Below, piece after piece: positions 9,791 through 21,600 of a stretch of DNA of 64,000 bases. The notes beneath the pieces were generated by a model. That model was given only the letters and a program-made list of their open reading frames with translations. It did no database searches and was not told the origin of the DNA. Numbering within the stretch: position 1 is the first letter of the stretch; each line of letters begins with the position of its first letter. The stretch comes from Shinella fusca (GTDB taxonomy: Bacteria > Pseudomonadota > Alphaproteobacteria > Rhizobiales > Rhizobiaceae). Both the position numbers and the translations under genes were made by a program. The stretch covers positions 124,001 through 188,000 of the forward strand of contig NZ_JACHIK010000003.1 of NCBI RefSeq assembly GCF_014203155.1, written 5' to 3'.

Positions 9791-10681
9791 ATGCCTCAGT
9801 CCACAGTTCATTGCCTTTACCGGCTGGTTTTCGCCGTGTTCCTCGCCGCTTTCTCCGTCCATGACGCCGCGGCGCTGACGCTGAAACCCTGGAAGGACGA
9901 CCTGTTCGGCTACGGCACCGTGGTGGAGACGGCGGACGACGGGACGCTGCGCGTCGTCGATTACCAGGAGATGCGCGACATCAACGGGCGCGACCAGATC
10001 CCGGAGCGGCGCGTGAAATCCGCCTATGTCTCGACCGCCGTGAAGAAGGCGCAGAAGAACCTGACGCTCGACACGCCGGCCGGTCCCCTCGACGTCGCCA
10101 TGACTGGCAAAAGCGAGGGTGCGACCTTCACGGTGATCTTCATCCACGGGCGCGGCGGCGACCGGCGGCTCGGCAACAACGACTGGAATTTCGGCGGCAA
10201 TTTCAACCGCATCAAGAACCTCGCGGTGCAGAACGGCGGCGTCTACTATGCGCCGAGCGTGCCGTCTTTCGACGAGAAGGGGGCTGCCCGCATTTCGGGC
10301 CTCGTCCTGCGCGCCAAGGCGCTCTCGCCGGACGCGCCGGTCATCCTCGCCTGCGCCTCGATGGGTAGCTTCATCTGCGCGCGGGTCGTGCGCGACCCGA
10401 TTGCGGTAAAGAGCCTTTCCGGCATGGTGCTGATGGGCGGGGCGGCGGACGGCGACTATGCGAAGACGCCGGCCTTCAAGGCGAAGCTGCCGGTCTTCTT
10501 CACCCATGGCGACAGCGATCCCGTCTATGCCGCCAACGACCAGATCGCCGTCTTCCGCAAGCTGCGCAAGGCGGGCATCCCGACGCGCTTCGTGCTGTTC
10601 CAGACCGGCGGCCACGGCACGCCCGTGCGCATGACCGACTGGCGCGAGACGCTCAACTGGCTCTTCGCCCAGAAGGGCTGA
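9791..10681 (+). CDS. Exported alpha/beta-hydrolase-fold protein
   Basis: A 296-residue protein with a Sec signal peptide (hydrophobic from about 10 to 30, ending D-A-A-A-L). The fold is recognised by H-G-R-G-G-D (oxyanion strand), A-C-A-S-M-G-S as the nucleophile elbow (G-x-S-x-G changed to C-A-S-M-G), F-F-T-H-G-D-S-D-P-V (catalytic Asp region) and G-G-H-G (catalytic His). Probably a periplasmic esterase or peptidase-like enzyme; substrate unknown. The ATG at 9791 is about 8 bases after AAGGGAG. Its stop abuts the stop of the convergent 221-aa gene with no gap. Whether it works with the neighbouring metacaspase is not shown. Confidence 0.75.
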   Translation: MPQSTVHCLYRLVFAVFLAAFSVHDAAALTLKPWKDDLFGYGTVVETADDGTLRVVDYQEMRDINGRDQIPERRVKSAYVSTAVKKAQKNLTLDTPAGPLDVAMTGKSEGATFTVIFIHGRGGDRRLGNNDWNFGGNFNRIKNLAVQNGGVYYAPSVPSFDEKGAARISGLVLRAKALSPDAPVILACASMGSFICARVVRDPIAVKSLSGMVLMGGAADGDYAKTPAFKAKLPVFFTHGDSDPVYAANDQIAVFRKLRKAGIPTRFVLFQTGGHGTPVRMTDWRETLNWLFAQKG

Positions 10682-11347
10682 TCAGGCCGAGCGCAGCAGG
10701 ACCTTGGTGGAGCCGAGCGCGACGGCGATCCGCCGGTAGTGGCTCGCGCGCCTGTCCGAGTTCTCCGTCGCACGCAGAAGCTGGGTCTCGGCTTCCGCGA
10801 TGACCTTTACCGCTTCGGCCATCGCCCGCTTCAGGTTCTGGCGCTTGACGGCGCCGTAGGTATGCGCCGTCTTCAGCCGCGAGTTGACGCGCGAGCGCTG
10901 GCGCTTGGCCGTGCGGTCGGCATTGTTCGCCTGGATGCGGGCAAGGTTGCCGGAGGCACGCCCGAGAATCTCCCGCACCCGGCCATAGGCAGGGCCCGAG
11001 GGGATGCGAACGGTGATGTCGTGCAGGCGCTGGCTCAGACAGTCGATGCGATAGACGGGATCGTAGCCCGCGCATTCGGCGCGCATCGCCTGGATGTTCT
11101 TGACGATCGAGTTGGTCACGTAGTCGCTCGGGCCGGAAACGTTCGGGTCGAGGCTGCGGGTGCCGTGCGGCGTGCTGCCGCCGGTCGTCGTTCCGCCGCC
11201 GCCGGTAGTGCCGCCGCCTGTTGTGCCCCCACCACCCGCCGGACCGCCCGCGGCCTGACTGTAGGCGTCCCGGGCGCCGCCGAGCGCAAGGGTTGCGGCG
11301 AGAAGCGCGACGCCCAGCGACCGCGCGACTGTGGATATGGGCATCAT
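10682..11347 (-). CDS. Exported Gly/Thr-rich, helical protein next to the metacaspase
   Basis: A 221-residue protein with a signal peptide (to about A-Y-S-Q-A), then a low-complexity Gly/Thr tract (repeated G-G-T-T-G-G-G) of about 30 residues, then a helical basic domain with two cysteines. The C-terminal half is rich in Arg/Ala and likely coiled-coil. It starts 17 bases after the metacaspase stop on the same strand, behind a strong GGGAGAGG ribosome-binding site, so the two form an operon. No known domain is recognised. It may be an envelope partner or substrate of the protease; that is inference from position only. Confidence 0.7.
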   Translation of the reverse strand: MMPISTVARSLGVALLAATLALGGARDAYSQAAGGPAGGGGTTGGGTTGGGGTTTGGSTPHGTRSLDPNVSGPSDYVTNSIVKNIQAMRAECAGYDPVYRIDCLSQRLHDITVRIPSGPAYGRVREILGRASGNLARIQANNADRTAKRQRSRVNSRLKTAHTYGAVKRQNLKRAMAEAVKVIAEAETQLLRATENSDRRASHYRRIAVALGSTKVLLRSA

Positions 11348-11364
11348 CCTCTCCCTTCGTTCCG

Positions 11365-12921
11365 TCACTCCGCCCGGCCGAAGGCAAGGCGCATGCTGCG
11401 CTGCGTGCCGGCGCCGATATCCCCGTCGATGGCGCCGGCGTAGAAATCGTTGCGGCGCAATTCGGCCTGGAGCGCGCGGCGGGTCTCCGGCTTGAACATG
11501 GCCGGGCGGCTCGTCAGTTGCTCCAGCACGTCGTCGACGCCGGAGCGCAGCGCCTGGTAGAGGTAGGCCGCGGCGTCTTCGGGCGTCTTGCCCGGCACGA
11601 GGCCGTCGTCGATGAGGGCGGCGACGTTGAACATCGCCTGCGGATGGCGCAGGTCCGCCGCCCGCACGAAAAGCTCGACCGCCTTCTTCGGGTCGCGCGG
11701 CAGGCCCTCGGTGCCCTGGTAGTAGAGGAAGCCGAGATCGTTGATGGCGTCGGCAAAACCGAGATCGGCGGCCTGCTGGTAGAGCTTCAGCGCTTCGGCC
11801 GTGTCCTGCGCGGTGCCGATGCCCTTCTCGTAGAGCTTGCCGAGCTCGAACATCGCCTCGGCATCGCCCGCATCCGCGGCCTTGCGGAAGAGGTCGAAGG
11901 CCTTTTCCGGCCGGTATTTCCGCGAATCGGGCGTCAGCGCCATGTAGCCGAGGCCGAGCATGGCGCGCGTATCGCCTTCGCCCGCAAGCGCCGCGAGCTG
12001 GACTTCCTGATCGGGCTTCAAGGCCTGCCATTGCGAGGCCTTGTCGGCGTTCCCGGCCATGGCGGCGTCCCCGCCGGCGAGGAAATAGGGCGCGCCCGAG
12101 AGCGAGCCGTAGAAATGCGGCTGCTGGCGGTTGGCCGTTAGCGCCATGACACGGTCGCGGACCTGACGGAAGACGAGGCCGATCTCGACATTCGGGCGGG
12201 GCAGGTCCTCGAGGATCGCCGTGGCGAAGGGGCTGTGCTCGCCGTCGCCGTCGAGCGCCACCTTGCCGCTCTCGGCGGCATAGACGACGAGCATGCCCTG
12301 GGACGCATCCGGCGCGGCAAGCCCGCCGCCGGCTGCCGCCGCGCCATCGGCGGCGGCAGCGCTCACGAGGGTGGGGAAGGGGTTGTTGCGGCAGGAATCG
12401 AGGATGACGATGCGCAGCTTGCGGGCATGCTCCACGCTGGCGAAGACCGTGGAAAGGCTGATCGCCTGCTGCGGGATCCTCGACGGGTCCTTGACGTCGA
12501 TATCCACCGGCACGAGGTAGTTTTCGCCGGCCGCCTCCACGCCGTGGCCGGCATAGTAGACGAGGGCGATGTCGGCGGTCTCGGTCCGGCGCGAGAAGGC
12601 GGCGACCGTCTCCTGCATCTGCGCGAGCGGAATATCGATGGCGAGGTCGACGGCAAAGCCGAGCCTTTGCAGCATGTCGCCGACGGCGCGGGCATCGGAC
12701 GCCGTGTTCTTGAGGGGCGGGATGGACGTATAGGCGGACATGCCGATGACCAGCGCCATGCGCTTTGCCGCAGCGGCGGGCGCCGCCGGCGTATCGCCGG
12801 ATACGGTCGTCTCGACCCGGGTCTTGATGCCCATCAGGCCGCGCGTCTCCTGCGCCGCCGTGCTGCCGGCGGTCAGCAATGTCGTCAAAATCAGGACGAT
12901 GCCCAGTCGTGAGGCAAGCAT
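11365..12921 (-). CDS. Exported metacaspase with SEL1 repeats (peptidase C14 family)
   Basis: A 518-residue secreted cysteine protease candidate. Signal peptide at 1-23 (ends T-A-A-Q). The caspase p20-like domain spans about 53-285, with catalytic H126 in V-Y-Y-A-G-H-G and C177 in I-L-D-S-C-R-N-N. Four SEL1-type helical repeats follow at about 312-465 (for example [12 protein letters not shown]). The last 45 residues look like a peptidoglycan-binding-1-type fold ([10 protein letters not shown]). I start at 12921, where GGA precedes the ATG and the signal peptide begins; the frame is open to 13047. This is the first of three caspase-family genes in 15 kb. Caspase-like enzymes of bacteria usually cut after Arg/Lys; the substrate here is unknown. 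Confidence 0.85.
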   Translation of the reverse strand: MLASRLGIVLILTTLLTAGSTAAQETRGLMGIKTRVETTVSGDTPAAPAAAAKRMALVIGMSAYTSIPPLKNTASDARAVGDMLQRLGFAVDLAIDIPLAQMQETVAAFSRRTETADIALVYYAGHGVEAAGENYLVPVDIDVKDPSRIPQQAISLSTVFASVEHARKLRIVILDSCRNNPFPTLVSAAAADGAAAAGGGLAAPDASQGMLVVYAAESGKVALDGDGEHSPFATAILEDLPRPNVEIGLVFRQVRDRVMALTANRQQPHFYGSLSGAPYFLAGGDAAMAGNADKASQWQALKPDQEVQLAALAGEGDTRAMLGLGYMALTPDSRKYRPEKAFDLFRKAADAGDAEAMFELGKLYEKGIGTAQDTAEALKLYQQAADLGFADAINDLGFLYYQGTEGLPRDPKKAVELFVRAADLRHPQAMFNVAALIDDGLVPGKTPEDAAAYLYQALRSGVDDVLEQLTSRPAMFKPETRRALQAELRRNDFYAGAIDGDIGAGTQRSMRLAFGRAE

Positions 12922-13078
12922 GAGCCCGTTCCAGCCGTCCCCCGGCGCCTTTTGCGTCGATCCTAATACGGGCGAGCGCTCCCGCCTATTCGGATTTACC
13001 GGATCGAAGACCGCTTTTCTTGAGCGTTCCGATTTGCTACGCCGCATGCGACCGATGCTTCAGGACCTGGGAGGCCCC

Positions 13079-13849
13079 ATGACACCCGACGTTACCCCGC
13101 TCGTCGCCGGAAACTGGAAGATGAACGGCACGCGCACCTCGCTCGGCGAGATCAAGGCGATGGCCGAGGGCGTGAAGGGGCCGCTGTCGCAGAAGGTGGA
13201 GACGCTGATCTGCCCGCCGGCGACGCTCCTCTATGTCGCGACCGCGCTCTGCGACGACAGCCCGCTGCAGATCGGCGCGCAGGACTGCCACGAAAAGGCC
13301 TCCGGCGCCCATACCGGCGATATCTCCGCCGAGATGATCGCCGACTGCTTCGGCACCCATGTCATCGTCGGCCATTCCGAGCGCCGCACGGACCATGAGG
13401 AAAGCGACGCGCTGGTGCGCGCCAAGGCGGAGATCGCCCACCAGAACGACCTTGTCGCCATCGTCTGCATCGGCGAGACGGGCGACGAGCGCAAGGCCGG
13501 CAAGACGCTCGACGTCCTGAAGAGCCAGCTTGCCGCGTCCGTGCCGGACGGCGCGACGGCGCAAAACACCGTCATCGCCTACGAGCCCGTCTGGGCGATC
13601 GGCACGGGGCTGACGCCGACGGCGGCGGACGTGGAGGAGGCGCATGCCTTCATGCGCGCCGAGCTTGCCGCACGCTTTGCCGGGGAGGGCGCGAAGATGC
13701 GCATCCTCTACGGCGGTTCGGTCAAGCCCGGCAATGCGAAGGAACTGATGGGCGTTGCGAATGTCGACGGCGCGCTGATCGGCGGCGCGAGCTTGAAATC
13801 CGACGACTTCCTTGCCATCTACCGCGCATACGAAGCGCTGACGGCCTGA
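13079..13849 (+). CDS. tpiA: Triosephosphate isomerase
   Basis: Interconverts dihydroxyacetone phosphate and glyceraldehyde 3-phosphate in glycolysis and gluconeogenesis. 256 residues, normal length. Key sites: G-N-W-K-M-N-G with the active-site Asn/Lys, G-H-S-E-R-R with the catalytic His, [11 protein letters not shown] with the catalytic Glu and the mobile loop 6, and Y-G-G-S-V-K for phosphate binding. Start: ATG at 13079 after GGGAGG. tpiA is followed by secG and pyrG, the usual order in these bacteria. Rhizobiaceae often carry a second tpi copy elsewhere, which cannot be judged from this window. Confidence 0.97.
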   Translation: MTPDVTPLVAGNWKMNGTRTSLGEIKAMAEGVKGPLSQKVETLICPPATLLYVATALCDDSPLQIGAQDCHEKASGAHTGDISAEMIADCFGTHVIVGHSERRTDHEESDALVRAKAEIAHQNDLVAIVCIGETGDERKAGKTLDVLKSQLAASVPDGATAQNTVIAYEPVWAIGTGLTPTAADVEEAHAFMRAELAARFAGEGAKMRILYGGSVKPGNAKELMGVANVDGALIGGASLKSDDFLAIYRAYEALTA

Positions 13850-13895
13850 GCCCGCGCTCCTGCCGCGATTGCCTTTGGCAAAAGGCGGGTAAGGG

Positions 13896-13923
13896 CTTGG
13901 AATGGCGCACGGCTTGGTATATT
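13896..13923 (+). promoter_or_regulatory. Possible sigma-70 promoter of secG
   Basis: CTTGGA (13896-13901) and TATATT (13918-13923), 16 bases apart, resemble the alphaproteobacterial CTTGAC / CTATAT pattern. It lies 49 bases before the secG start. Weak evidence by eye only. Confidence 0.35.
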
Positions 13924-13971
13924 GAGCCGCAAACATAGAATTTGGGCCGTCTGGCCGGGACCTTTGAAAAC

Positions 13972-14463
13972 ATGCAGACCATCTTGCTCGTCATCTATCT
14001 CATGGTCGTAGTCGCGCTGATCGGCGTCGTGCTGATCCAGCGGTCCGAAGGCGGCGGCCTCGGCATCGGCGGCGGTTCCGGCTTCATGTCGGCCCGCGGC
14101 ACGGCCAATGCCCTGACGCGCACGACGGCGATCCTCGCCACGCTGTTCTTCGTCCTGGCGCTCGGCATGGGCATCCTCGCCCGCTACCAGACGAGCCCGA
14201 TCGACATTCTCGACCGCATTCCGGGCACGACCGGCACGGGCGGCGTTCTCGACGCCATCGGCGGCGGCGACCAGAACAAGGGCACTCAGGAAAATCAGGG
14301 CACCCAGAACAGCACGACCAGCCAGACGCCTGCCACGACCGGCACCGAGGCCGTTCCGACCGAGGGCAGTGCCGGCACGGGCAGCGCGACCACGACGACG
14401 GAAAGCGGCGCGGGCGCCGCGACGGGCACGGGCGGCAACGCCGGCGTGCCGAGCGGCCAGTAA
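13972..14463 (+). CDS. secG: Preprotein translocase subunit SecG
   Basis: The small accessory subunit of the SecYEG channel in the inner membrane. 163 residues; the core (about 1-75) has two membrane helices and the conserved L-I-Q-R-S-E-G-G-G-L-G turn followed by G-F-M-S-A-R-G-T-A-N-A-L-T-R. The rest is a long Gly/Thr/Ser/Gln-rich low-complexity tail, common in rhizobial SecG and of no known role. I use the ATG at 13972 because the core starts M-Q-T-I-L-L-V. Upstream ATG at 13942 is in frame but adds residues with no family match. It sits between tpiA and pyrG and ends in a terminator. Confidence 0.95.
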   Translation: MQTILLVIYLMVVVALIGVVLIQRSEGGGLGIGGGSGFMSARGTANALTRTTAILATLFFVLALGMGILARYQTSPIDILDRIPGTTGTGGVLDAIGGGDQNKGTQENQGTQNSTTSQTPATTGTEAVPTEGSAGTGSATTTTESGAGAATGTGGNAGVPSGQ

Positions 14464-14484
14464 GCCGCAAAACCCGAACAAACC

Positions 14485-14517
14485 GGCCGGTTGGCGCAAA
14501 CCAACCGGCCTTCTTCT
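14485..14517 (+). terminator. Rho-independent terminator after secG
   Basis: Ten-bp perfect stem GGCCGGTTGG (14485-14494) / CCAACCGGCC (14501-14510), 6-base loop, then TTCTTCT. It separates secG from pyrG. Confidence 0.85.
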
Positions 14518-14523
14518 GTGTAA

Positions 14524-16236
<1,713 letters not shown>

Positions 16237-16264
16237 GGCGTGGCCTCGGGATCGTGAAGGGAAG

Positions 16265-16287
16265 GGCGGCCATCGGCCGCCTTTTTT
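16265..16287 (+). terminator. Rho-independent terminator after pyrG
   Basis: Stem GGCGGCC (16265-16271) / GGCCGCC (16275-16281), 3-base loop, then six T. It lies 28 bases after the pyrG stop and just before the end of the convergent gntR-type gene. Confidence 0.9.
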
Positions 16288-16290
16288 CTT

Positions 16291-16911
16291 TCAGGCGGAG
16301 AGATAGTCGAGGAGTTCGGTCATGGCCGTTGCGGCGGCCGGGCCGTCGCCATTGCGAATGGCGCGAATGACCTTCACATGCCGCTCGACCGAGCCGTCCA
16401 TGTGCCGGTTGTCGGCGCGGGTGAACCAGAGGCGGCGCGAATGGGTCTGGAGCGGCGCCAACGCCGCCGTCAGGAAGCGGTTGGGGCAGGCCTCCTCCAT
16501 GATCTCGTCGAAATCCTTGTCGGCGGCAAGAAACCCCTCGACATCGGAGCGGATGGAGCAGGCGGTCATCGTCTGCGCGCAGGCGACGAGCCGCTCGCGG
16601 TGACTGTCCTGCGCGTGGCGCGCGACGAGGTCGGCCGCCATCGGCTCCAACTGGCGGCGCGTCGCCATCACCTCGGCATGGTCCTGCGGGCGGATGGCCG
16701 TGACCTGCAGGCCGGCGCGCGGGCGCACGGCCATGAGGCCCTGCCATTCGAGCTTCTGGATCGCCTCGCGCACCGGCGTGCGGCCGAGGCCCGCCAGATC
16801 GATGAGCTGGCGCTCGGTGACGAGCGCGCCCGGCTTCAGCTTCAGCGTGACGATCAGCCCTTCGAGGGCGAGATAGGCGAGGTGGGCCTGCGAGCCCGCG
16901 GTTTCCATCAT
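16291..16911 (-). CDS. GntR-family transcriptional regulator (FCD type)
   Basis: A 206-residue DNA-binding regulator. The N-terminal winged helix has L-V-T-E-R-Q-L-I-D-L-A-G-L-G-R-T-P-V-R-E-A-I-Q-K, read in two parts around the turn; the R-T-P-V-R-E-A signature is diagnostic for GntR. The C-terminal FCD all-helical effector domain (about 80-200) carries H-x3-E and later Asp/His residues that bind a metal or organic acid in this group. Divergent from the reductase gene at 17201, with two TGATATATCA palindromes in the spacer, so it probably represses itself and/or that gene. The ligand is unknown. Confidence 0.88.
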   Translation of the reverse strand: MMETAGSQAHLAYLALEGLIVTLKLKPGALVTERQLIDLAGLGRTPVREAIQKLEWQGLMAVRPRAGLQVTAIRPQDHAEVMATRRQLEPMAADLVARHAQDSHRERLVACAQTMTACSIRSDVEGFLAADKDFDEIMEEACPNRFLTAALAPLQTHSRRLWFTRADNRHMDGSVERHVKVIRAIRNGDGPAAATAMTELLDYLSA

Positions 16912-16925
16912 TCCGTCGTCCCGAT

Positions 16926-16981
16926 TGATATATCACATGGTGGCATGTCGCAAATCGGATGGCAAGCTGCGTGATATATCA
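16926..16981. promoter_or_regulatory. Two palindromic operator-like sites beside the GntR gene
   Basis: TGATATATCA occurs at 16926-16935 and 16972-16981, 46 bases centre to centre. The pair is itself arranged as an inverted repeat over 11 bp (TGATATATCAC / GTGATATATCA). The A/T-rich core in a GC-rich spacer, 15 bases before the regulator start, fits the binding site of a FCD-type GntR protein. No other copy was noticed in the window. Confidence 0.6.
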
Positions 16982-17200
16982 GAGGCGGCTTGTGGCGCGG
17001 CGCCTTGCTGTAAACCAGCCTGCCCGATCGCCCCCCGCAACGGTTTCCGCCCGGCGGAACGCCGGCAGGAAGGCAAAACCGGCGCTCCTCTTATGTGCTT
17101 CGTTCCGTTGTCATATTAGGGATTCGCCGGACTTTTCGGGCCCGTTCCCGAATGCACCCGAATAAAGCCGCCGGCCCGCCCGTCGATAGGAGGATTGCGG

Positions 17201-18532
17201 TTGACGAATGTCATGGGCCTTGCCAGCATGCCCGCATTCCGGACCGTTGGTTGCACTTGTGGGGGGCATACGTTGACTGCGGGTTCCATTGTCGCGACCG
17301 TCCTGATCGCCCTTGCCGGCCTGCTGGCCGTGCCGGCCGTCAGTCACACCAATGCCGGCACCACCTTTTCCCTGATGGCCTCGTCCATGGCTTTCGTCGC
17401 CATGGGCATCGCGCAGTTCATGGCGACGCGCCCGCCCTTCATCGAAAAGCTCTTCGGCGGGCTCGACCGCATCTACCAGTTCCACCGCAAGATCGGCATC
17501 GCGGTGCTCTGTCTTATCCTCGTGCACTACTTCGTGACGCCGGATTTCCAGGGCCTGTCGCTCACCAGCGGCTCTAACAGGCTCGCCAAGACGGCCGGCG
17601 AATGGGCCTTCTACGGCTTCGTCTTCCTGCTCATCCTCTCCATCGTGAAGGTCATCCCGAAGACGCGCTTCCAGATCCCCTATCAGTACTGGCGCGTCAC
17701 GCACCGCTTCATCGGCCTTCTCTTCGTTCTCGTCGCCTTCCACCAGATGTTCATCAAGCGGCCCTATGACAGCACGGCGCTGCTGGCGACCTATCTCAAC
17801 CTCTTCGCGCTCCTCGGCGTCGCCAGCTACGCCTACACGCAGCTTCTGCCCTGGCTGCGCACGCGAAAATACGAGGTGGCGGACGTGGTGCGACACGACG
17901 GCGCGACGATCATCACGGCCAAGCCCACCGGCCGCAAGCTGAAAGCGCTGCCCGGCCAGTTCGGTTTCTTCCGCGTCAACAAGTCCGGCCTTCGCGAGCC
18001 GCATCCCTTCACCATCGCCGGCATCGAGGACGACGGCACCGTGCGCTTCGCCATCAAGCCGCTCGGCGACTACACGAAGGCGCTGCGCGAGGGCGTGGCG
18101 GTCGGCGATCCGCTGACGCTCGAAGGCGGCTACGGCCATTTCAACCACAGGCGCGGCGGCAACAAGCAGATCTGGCTTGCCGGCGGCATCGGCGTCACGC
18201 CGTTCCTCGCCATGGCGAGCCGGCTCAAGGGCGACGAGGGGCAGGATATCCATATGGTCTATTGCGTGCGCGACGGCGCCGAGGCGATCGGCCTCGACAC
18301 GTTCCGCAAGCAGGCCGAAAAGCTCGGGAATTTCAGCTTCGTGTTGCACAATTCGGCGACGGACGGCCGCTTCGATGCGAGCAAGCTCGTCTCCGGTACG
18401 GCGATGAACCCGGCCGAGGCCGACCTCTGGTTCTGCGGGCCCCCGCCGCTGCGGCTCGCCATCGAGAAGGGATTGAAGGACCTCGGCAAGGCGCCGCGCC
18501 GCGTCGAGTTCGAGCGTTTCGAATTTCGGTAG
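17201..18532 (+). CDS. Membrane ferric-reductase-like flavocytochrome b (NADPH oxidase family fold)
   Basis: About 443 residues. N-terminal ferric-reductase-like domain of about six membrane helices with His pairs that would bind b haems (Q-F-H-R-K-I-G, L-V-H-Y, V-T-H-R-F-I-G, V-A-F-H-Q). From about 220 it has an FAD/NAD(P)H reductase module: L-P-G-Q-F-G-F-F, the flavin motif E-P-H-P-F-T-I-A, G-G-I-G-V-T-P-F for pyridine nucleotide, and a C-terminal F-C-G-P-P-P. It would move electrons from NAD(P)H across the inner membrane. AGGAGG (17188-17193) points to TTG at 17201; an ATG at 17213 is the alternative. It precedes the multi-haem protein by 87 bases on the same strand, so it could be its electron donor. 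Confidence 0.82.
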   Translation: MTNVMGLASMPAFRTVGCTCGGHTLTAGSIVATVLIALAGLLAVPAVSHTNAGTTFSLMASSMAFVAMGIAQFMATRPPFIEKLFGGLDRIYQFHRKIGIAVLCLILVHYFVTPDFQGLSLTSGSNRLAKTAGEWAFYGFVFLLILSIVKVIPKTRFQIPYQYWRVTHRFIGLLFVLVAFHQMFIKRPYDSTALLATYLNLFALLGVASYAYTQLLPWLRTRKYEVADVVRHDGATIITAKPTGRKLKALPGQFGFFRVNKSGLREPHPFTIAGIEDDGTVRFAIKPLGDYTKALREGVAVGDPLTLEGGYGHFNHRRGGNKQIWLAGGIGVTPFLAMASRLKGDEGQDIHMVYCVRDGAEAIGLDTFRKQAEKLGNFSFVLHNSATDGRFDASKLVSGTAMNPAEADLWFCGPPPLRLAIEKGLKDLGKAPRRVEFERFEFR

Positions 18533-18619
18533 GCAGGTCCGGCGACGCTTTCGGGCCTGCATGAGGACAATCAGGATTTTCGCGCCGGTGCGCCGGCCTC
18601 TTGGAGCGAGGAACAAGCC

Positions 18620-21600
18620 ATGCGCATGTTCAAGACAGCATTTCTCCGCCCCGGCGCCCGCCTTGCCGCGCTGGTGGGCCTTGCCGTGGCGGCGACCTGT
18701 CCCGCCGGCGCCTTCGCCCTCGACCAGTTCGCGCCCGATGCCTTCGGCACCTACCAGCCGAACGCGGAGAACGGCAAGGTGATGTTCAACGCCGCCGGCT
18801 GCGGCGCCTGTCACGGCTCGGGCGACAATACCGAGCTGCTTTCGGGCGGCATGGAGATGGAGACGGCGATCGGGAAATTCTTCGCGCCGAACATTTCCGC
18901 CCATCCGAACGGCATCGGCGGCTGGTCGAACGCGGATTTCCTCAACGCCGTGATGGTCGGCCTCGACCGGGAGGGCGACAACCTCTACCCCGTCATGCCC
19001 TATACGTCCTACGGCGGCATGAAGCCGGAGGACGTGCTGGACATCAAGGCCTATATCGAGACGCTGCCGCAGTCCGATACCGCCTCGAAGGAACACGAGA
19101 TCGCCTTCCCCTTCAGCCGCCAGACGACGATCACGCTCTGGAAGCGCAGCCATTTCACCGTGCAGGCCTACCAGCCGCGCGAGGAGACGCAGATGGAGCG
19201 GGGCCGCTACCTCGTGGAGAATGTCGGCGCCTGCGGCGATTGCCACACGCCGCGCACCACGACCTACGGCCTCGACCAGACGCGCGCCTATGAGGGCGAG
19301 AAGGGGCTGACCGGCGCCGTCGCGCCGGATATCACCAAGGCGCGCATGGGCGGGCTCGCCTCGCACGAGGTCTTCACCAAGGGGCTGATCGAGGACGGCA
19401 AGAAACTCTCCGGCTCGCCGCTCTCCGACCCGGTCATGCGCCGCATCGCGCACGGCCTTGCCGCACTGTCCGACGAGGACCGGCAGGCCATGTACGCCTT
19501 CCTTGCCGACCGCGAGGTGAAGGTGACGCCGGTGGAAACGAGCGCGACGCCCGTCTGCAGCGAGGCGACGGCGGAAACGGCGCTCGGTGCGGGCGGCGGC
19601 AGCGCGGAGGCCGCCTCGGCGGCCGATGCCTTCATCGGCAAGTATTGCCGCAACTGCCACGGCCCGGGCGAGAGCTCGCAGGGCTCCTTCCCCTCGGGCG
19701 ATCTCGCTTCGATCGCCGCCAACCCGGCCTTCGTGACGCCGGGCGACGCCTCCAAGTCGCTGCTCTATACGAGCGTCACCAACGGCCGCATGCCGCTCGG
19801 CAAGCGGCCGAGCGATGCGGAAGTGCAGGGCCTTGCCGCCTGGATCAACTCGCTGAACCAGTCGGCCATCCCGACGGCCGTCTCCGCGACGAAGACCGAG
19901 CGCGCGCGCCCCATGCTGCAATATCTCGATTTCGTCGAGCTGGCGCTGCGCGACATCTCGAAGGTGGACGAGCACGACCAGCCGTTCATGCGTTATTTCA
20001 GCTATCGCGACCAGTATAACGGCATGATGAGCTGCGAGACGCACGAGACCTTCCTGAAGCGCATGAAGGTGCTCGCCGGCGGCTTCAAGAAGCTGCTCAA
20101 CTCGCTCTCCTACGGGCCGGAACTGGTGATCCCCGAAGAGGTGGAAGGATCCGACGGCCTCCTCGTGCGCGTCGATATCCGCGACCTCGAATGGAGCCAG
20201 GACGACTACGACTTCCTGATCAACGAATATTTCTACGGGGTCGACCCGGACAGCGATGCCTCGCTGCATGCGCTCGCCAAGGCGACGCAGACCCAGCTTC
20301 CGATCATGCGCATCGACTGGTTCATGAGCAACGGCGCGCGGCCGAAGGTCTATAACCGCCTCATGAAGCTGCCGACCAACATCATCGGGCTGGAGCAGCG
20401 CTTCGGCGTCAATGTCGCGCAGAACATCGAGCGCCGCCGCATCGTGCGCGCCGCCTTCGCCGACGGCTCGTCGGGCGTCTCCGACCACAACCGCATGATC
20501 GAGCGCCACGACATGCCCTTCGGCGGCTACTACTGGAAGTCCTACGACTTCGGCGGCGATGTCGGCCGCCAGGTGCTGAAGCGCTTCCCCGCAGGCCCCG
20601 ACGGCGTCCGCCTGAAGGCCGGGCTGCTGCCCTTCGAGCACGACGGCGGCGAAATGATCTTCTCGCTGCCGAACGGCCTGCAGGGCTACTACCTTTCGAC
20701 CAACAAGGGCGACCAGCTCGAGGTCGGCCCGACGACGATCGTCTCCTTCCGCAAGCGGCCGATCGGCAAGGGCGTCGAGATCATCAATGCGCGCTCCTGC
20801 TTCGACTGCCATTTCGACGGCATCCTGTCGAAGCGCGACCAGTTGCGCGAGCATATCGAGACCTCCACGCTGTTTTCCAAGGACCAGCAGGACGAGCTGC
20901 TCGCCATCTACGTACCGCAGGAGGAGCTGAACGAGGTCTACAAGCGCGACACCGACCGCTTCGTCGCCGCGCTCGACCGCCTCGGCATCACCGAGCCGAC
21001 CTCCGGCGGCGGCAAGACCAGCCTGAAGGCGCCGGGCGGGGCGGAGATCTTCACCTACTTCGCCGACAAGTACGAGGACGAATTGAACTTCGAGCAGCTT
21101 GCCGCCGAGTTCGACATGACGCCGGAAGAGTTCGCCTCCGATATCCGCCGCCTTACCGACGTCAATGCGCTGCGCATCGGGCTTGACTGGGTGGCGACGC
21201 TGGAGGCGGGCGCGACGATCCCGCGCGTCGAGGTGGAGGAGCAATATGCCTTCATGCTGGAGCCGCTGCGCCAGCTTCGGCCGCTGCATCGCGGCGCCAA
21301 CCCCGATGCGGTGGCGCACGATGCCGGCTACAGCCAGCCGGCGGCTGATACCGCCAACTACCAGCAGCCGGCCGACGACAACGGCTACCAGCAGCAGCAG
21401 ACCGGCCAGGCCGCCGGCGGCGACCAGTATGCCGCGCCGGCCGAGACCGCCTATGCCGTTCCCGCCTACAAGCAGGACGACAAGGCGCAGGCCGACAAGG
21501 TGAAGCTCGCGCTCCAGGTGCCTTCGACCTCCGCGAAGGTGGGCGATTACCTGAGCTTCGAGCTCAGCACGAACCATGCCTGCGAGCTTCAGGTGGTCTA

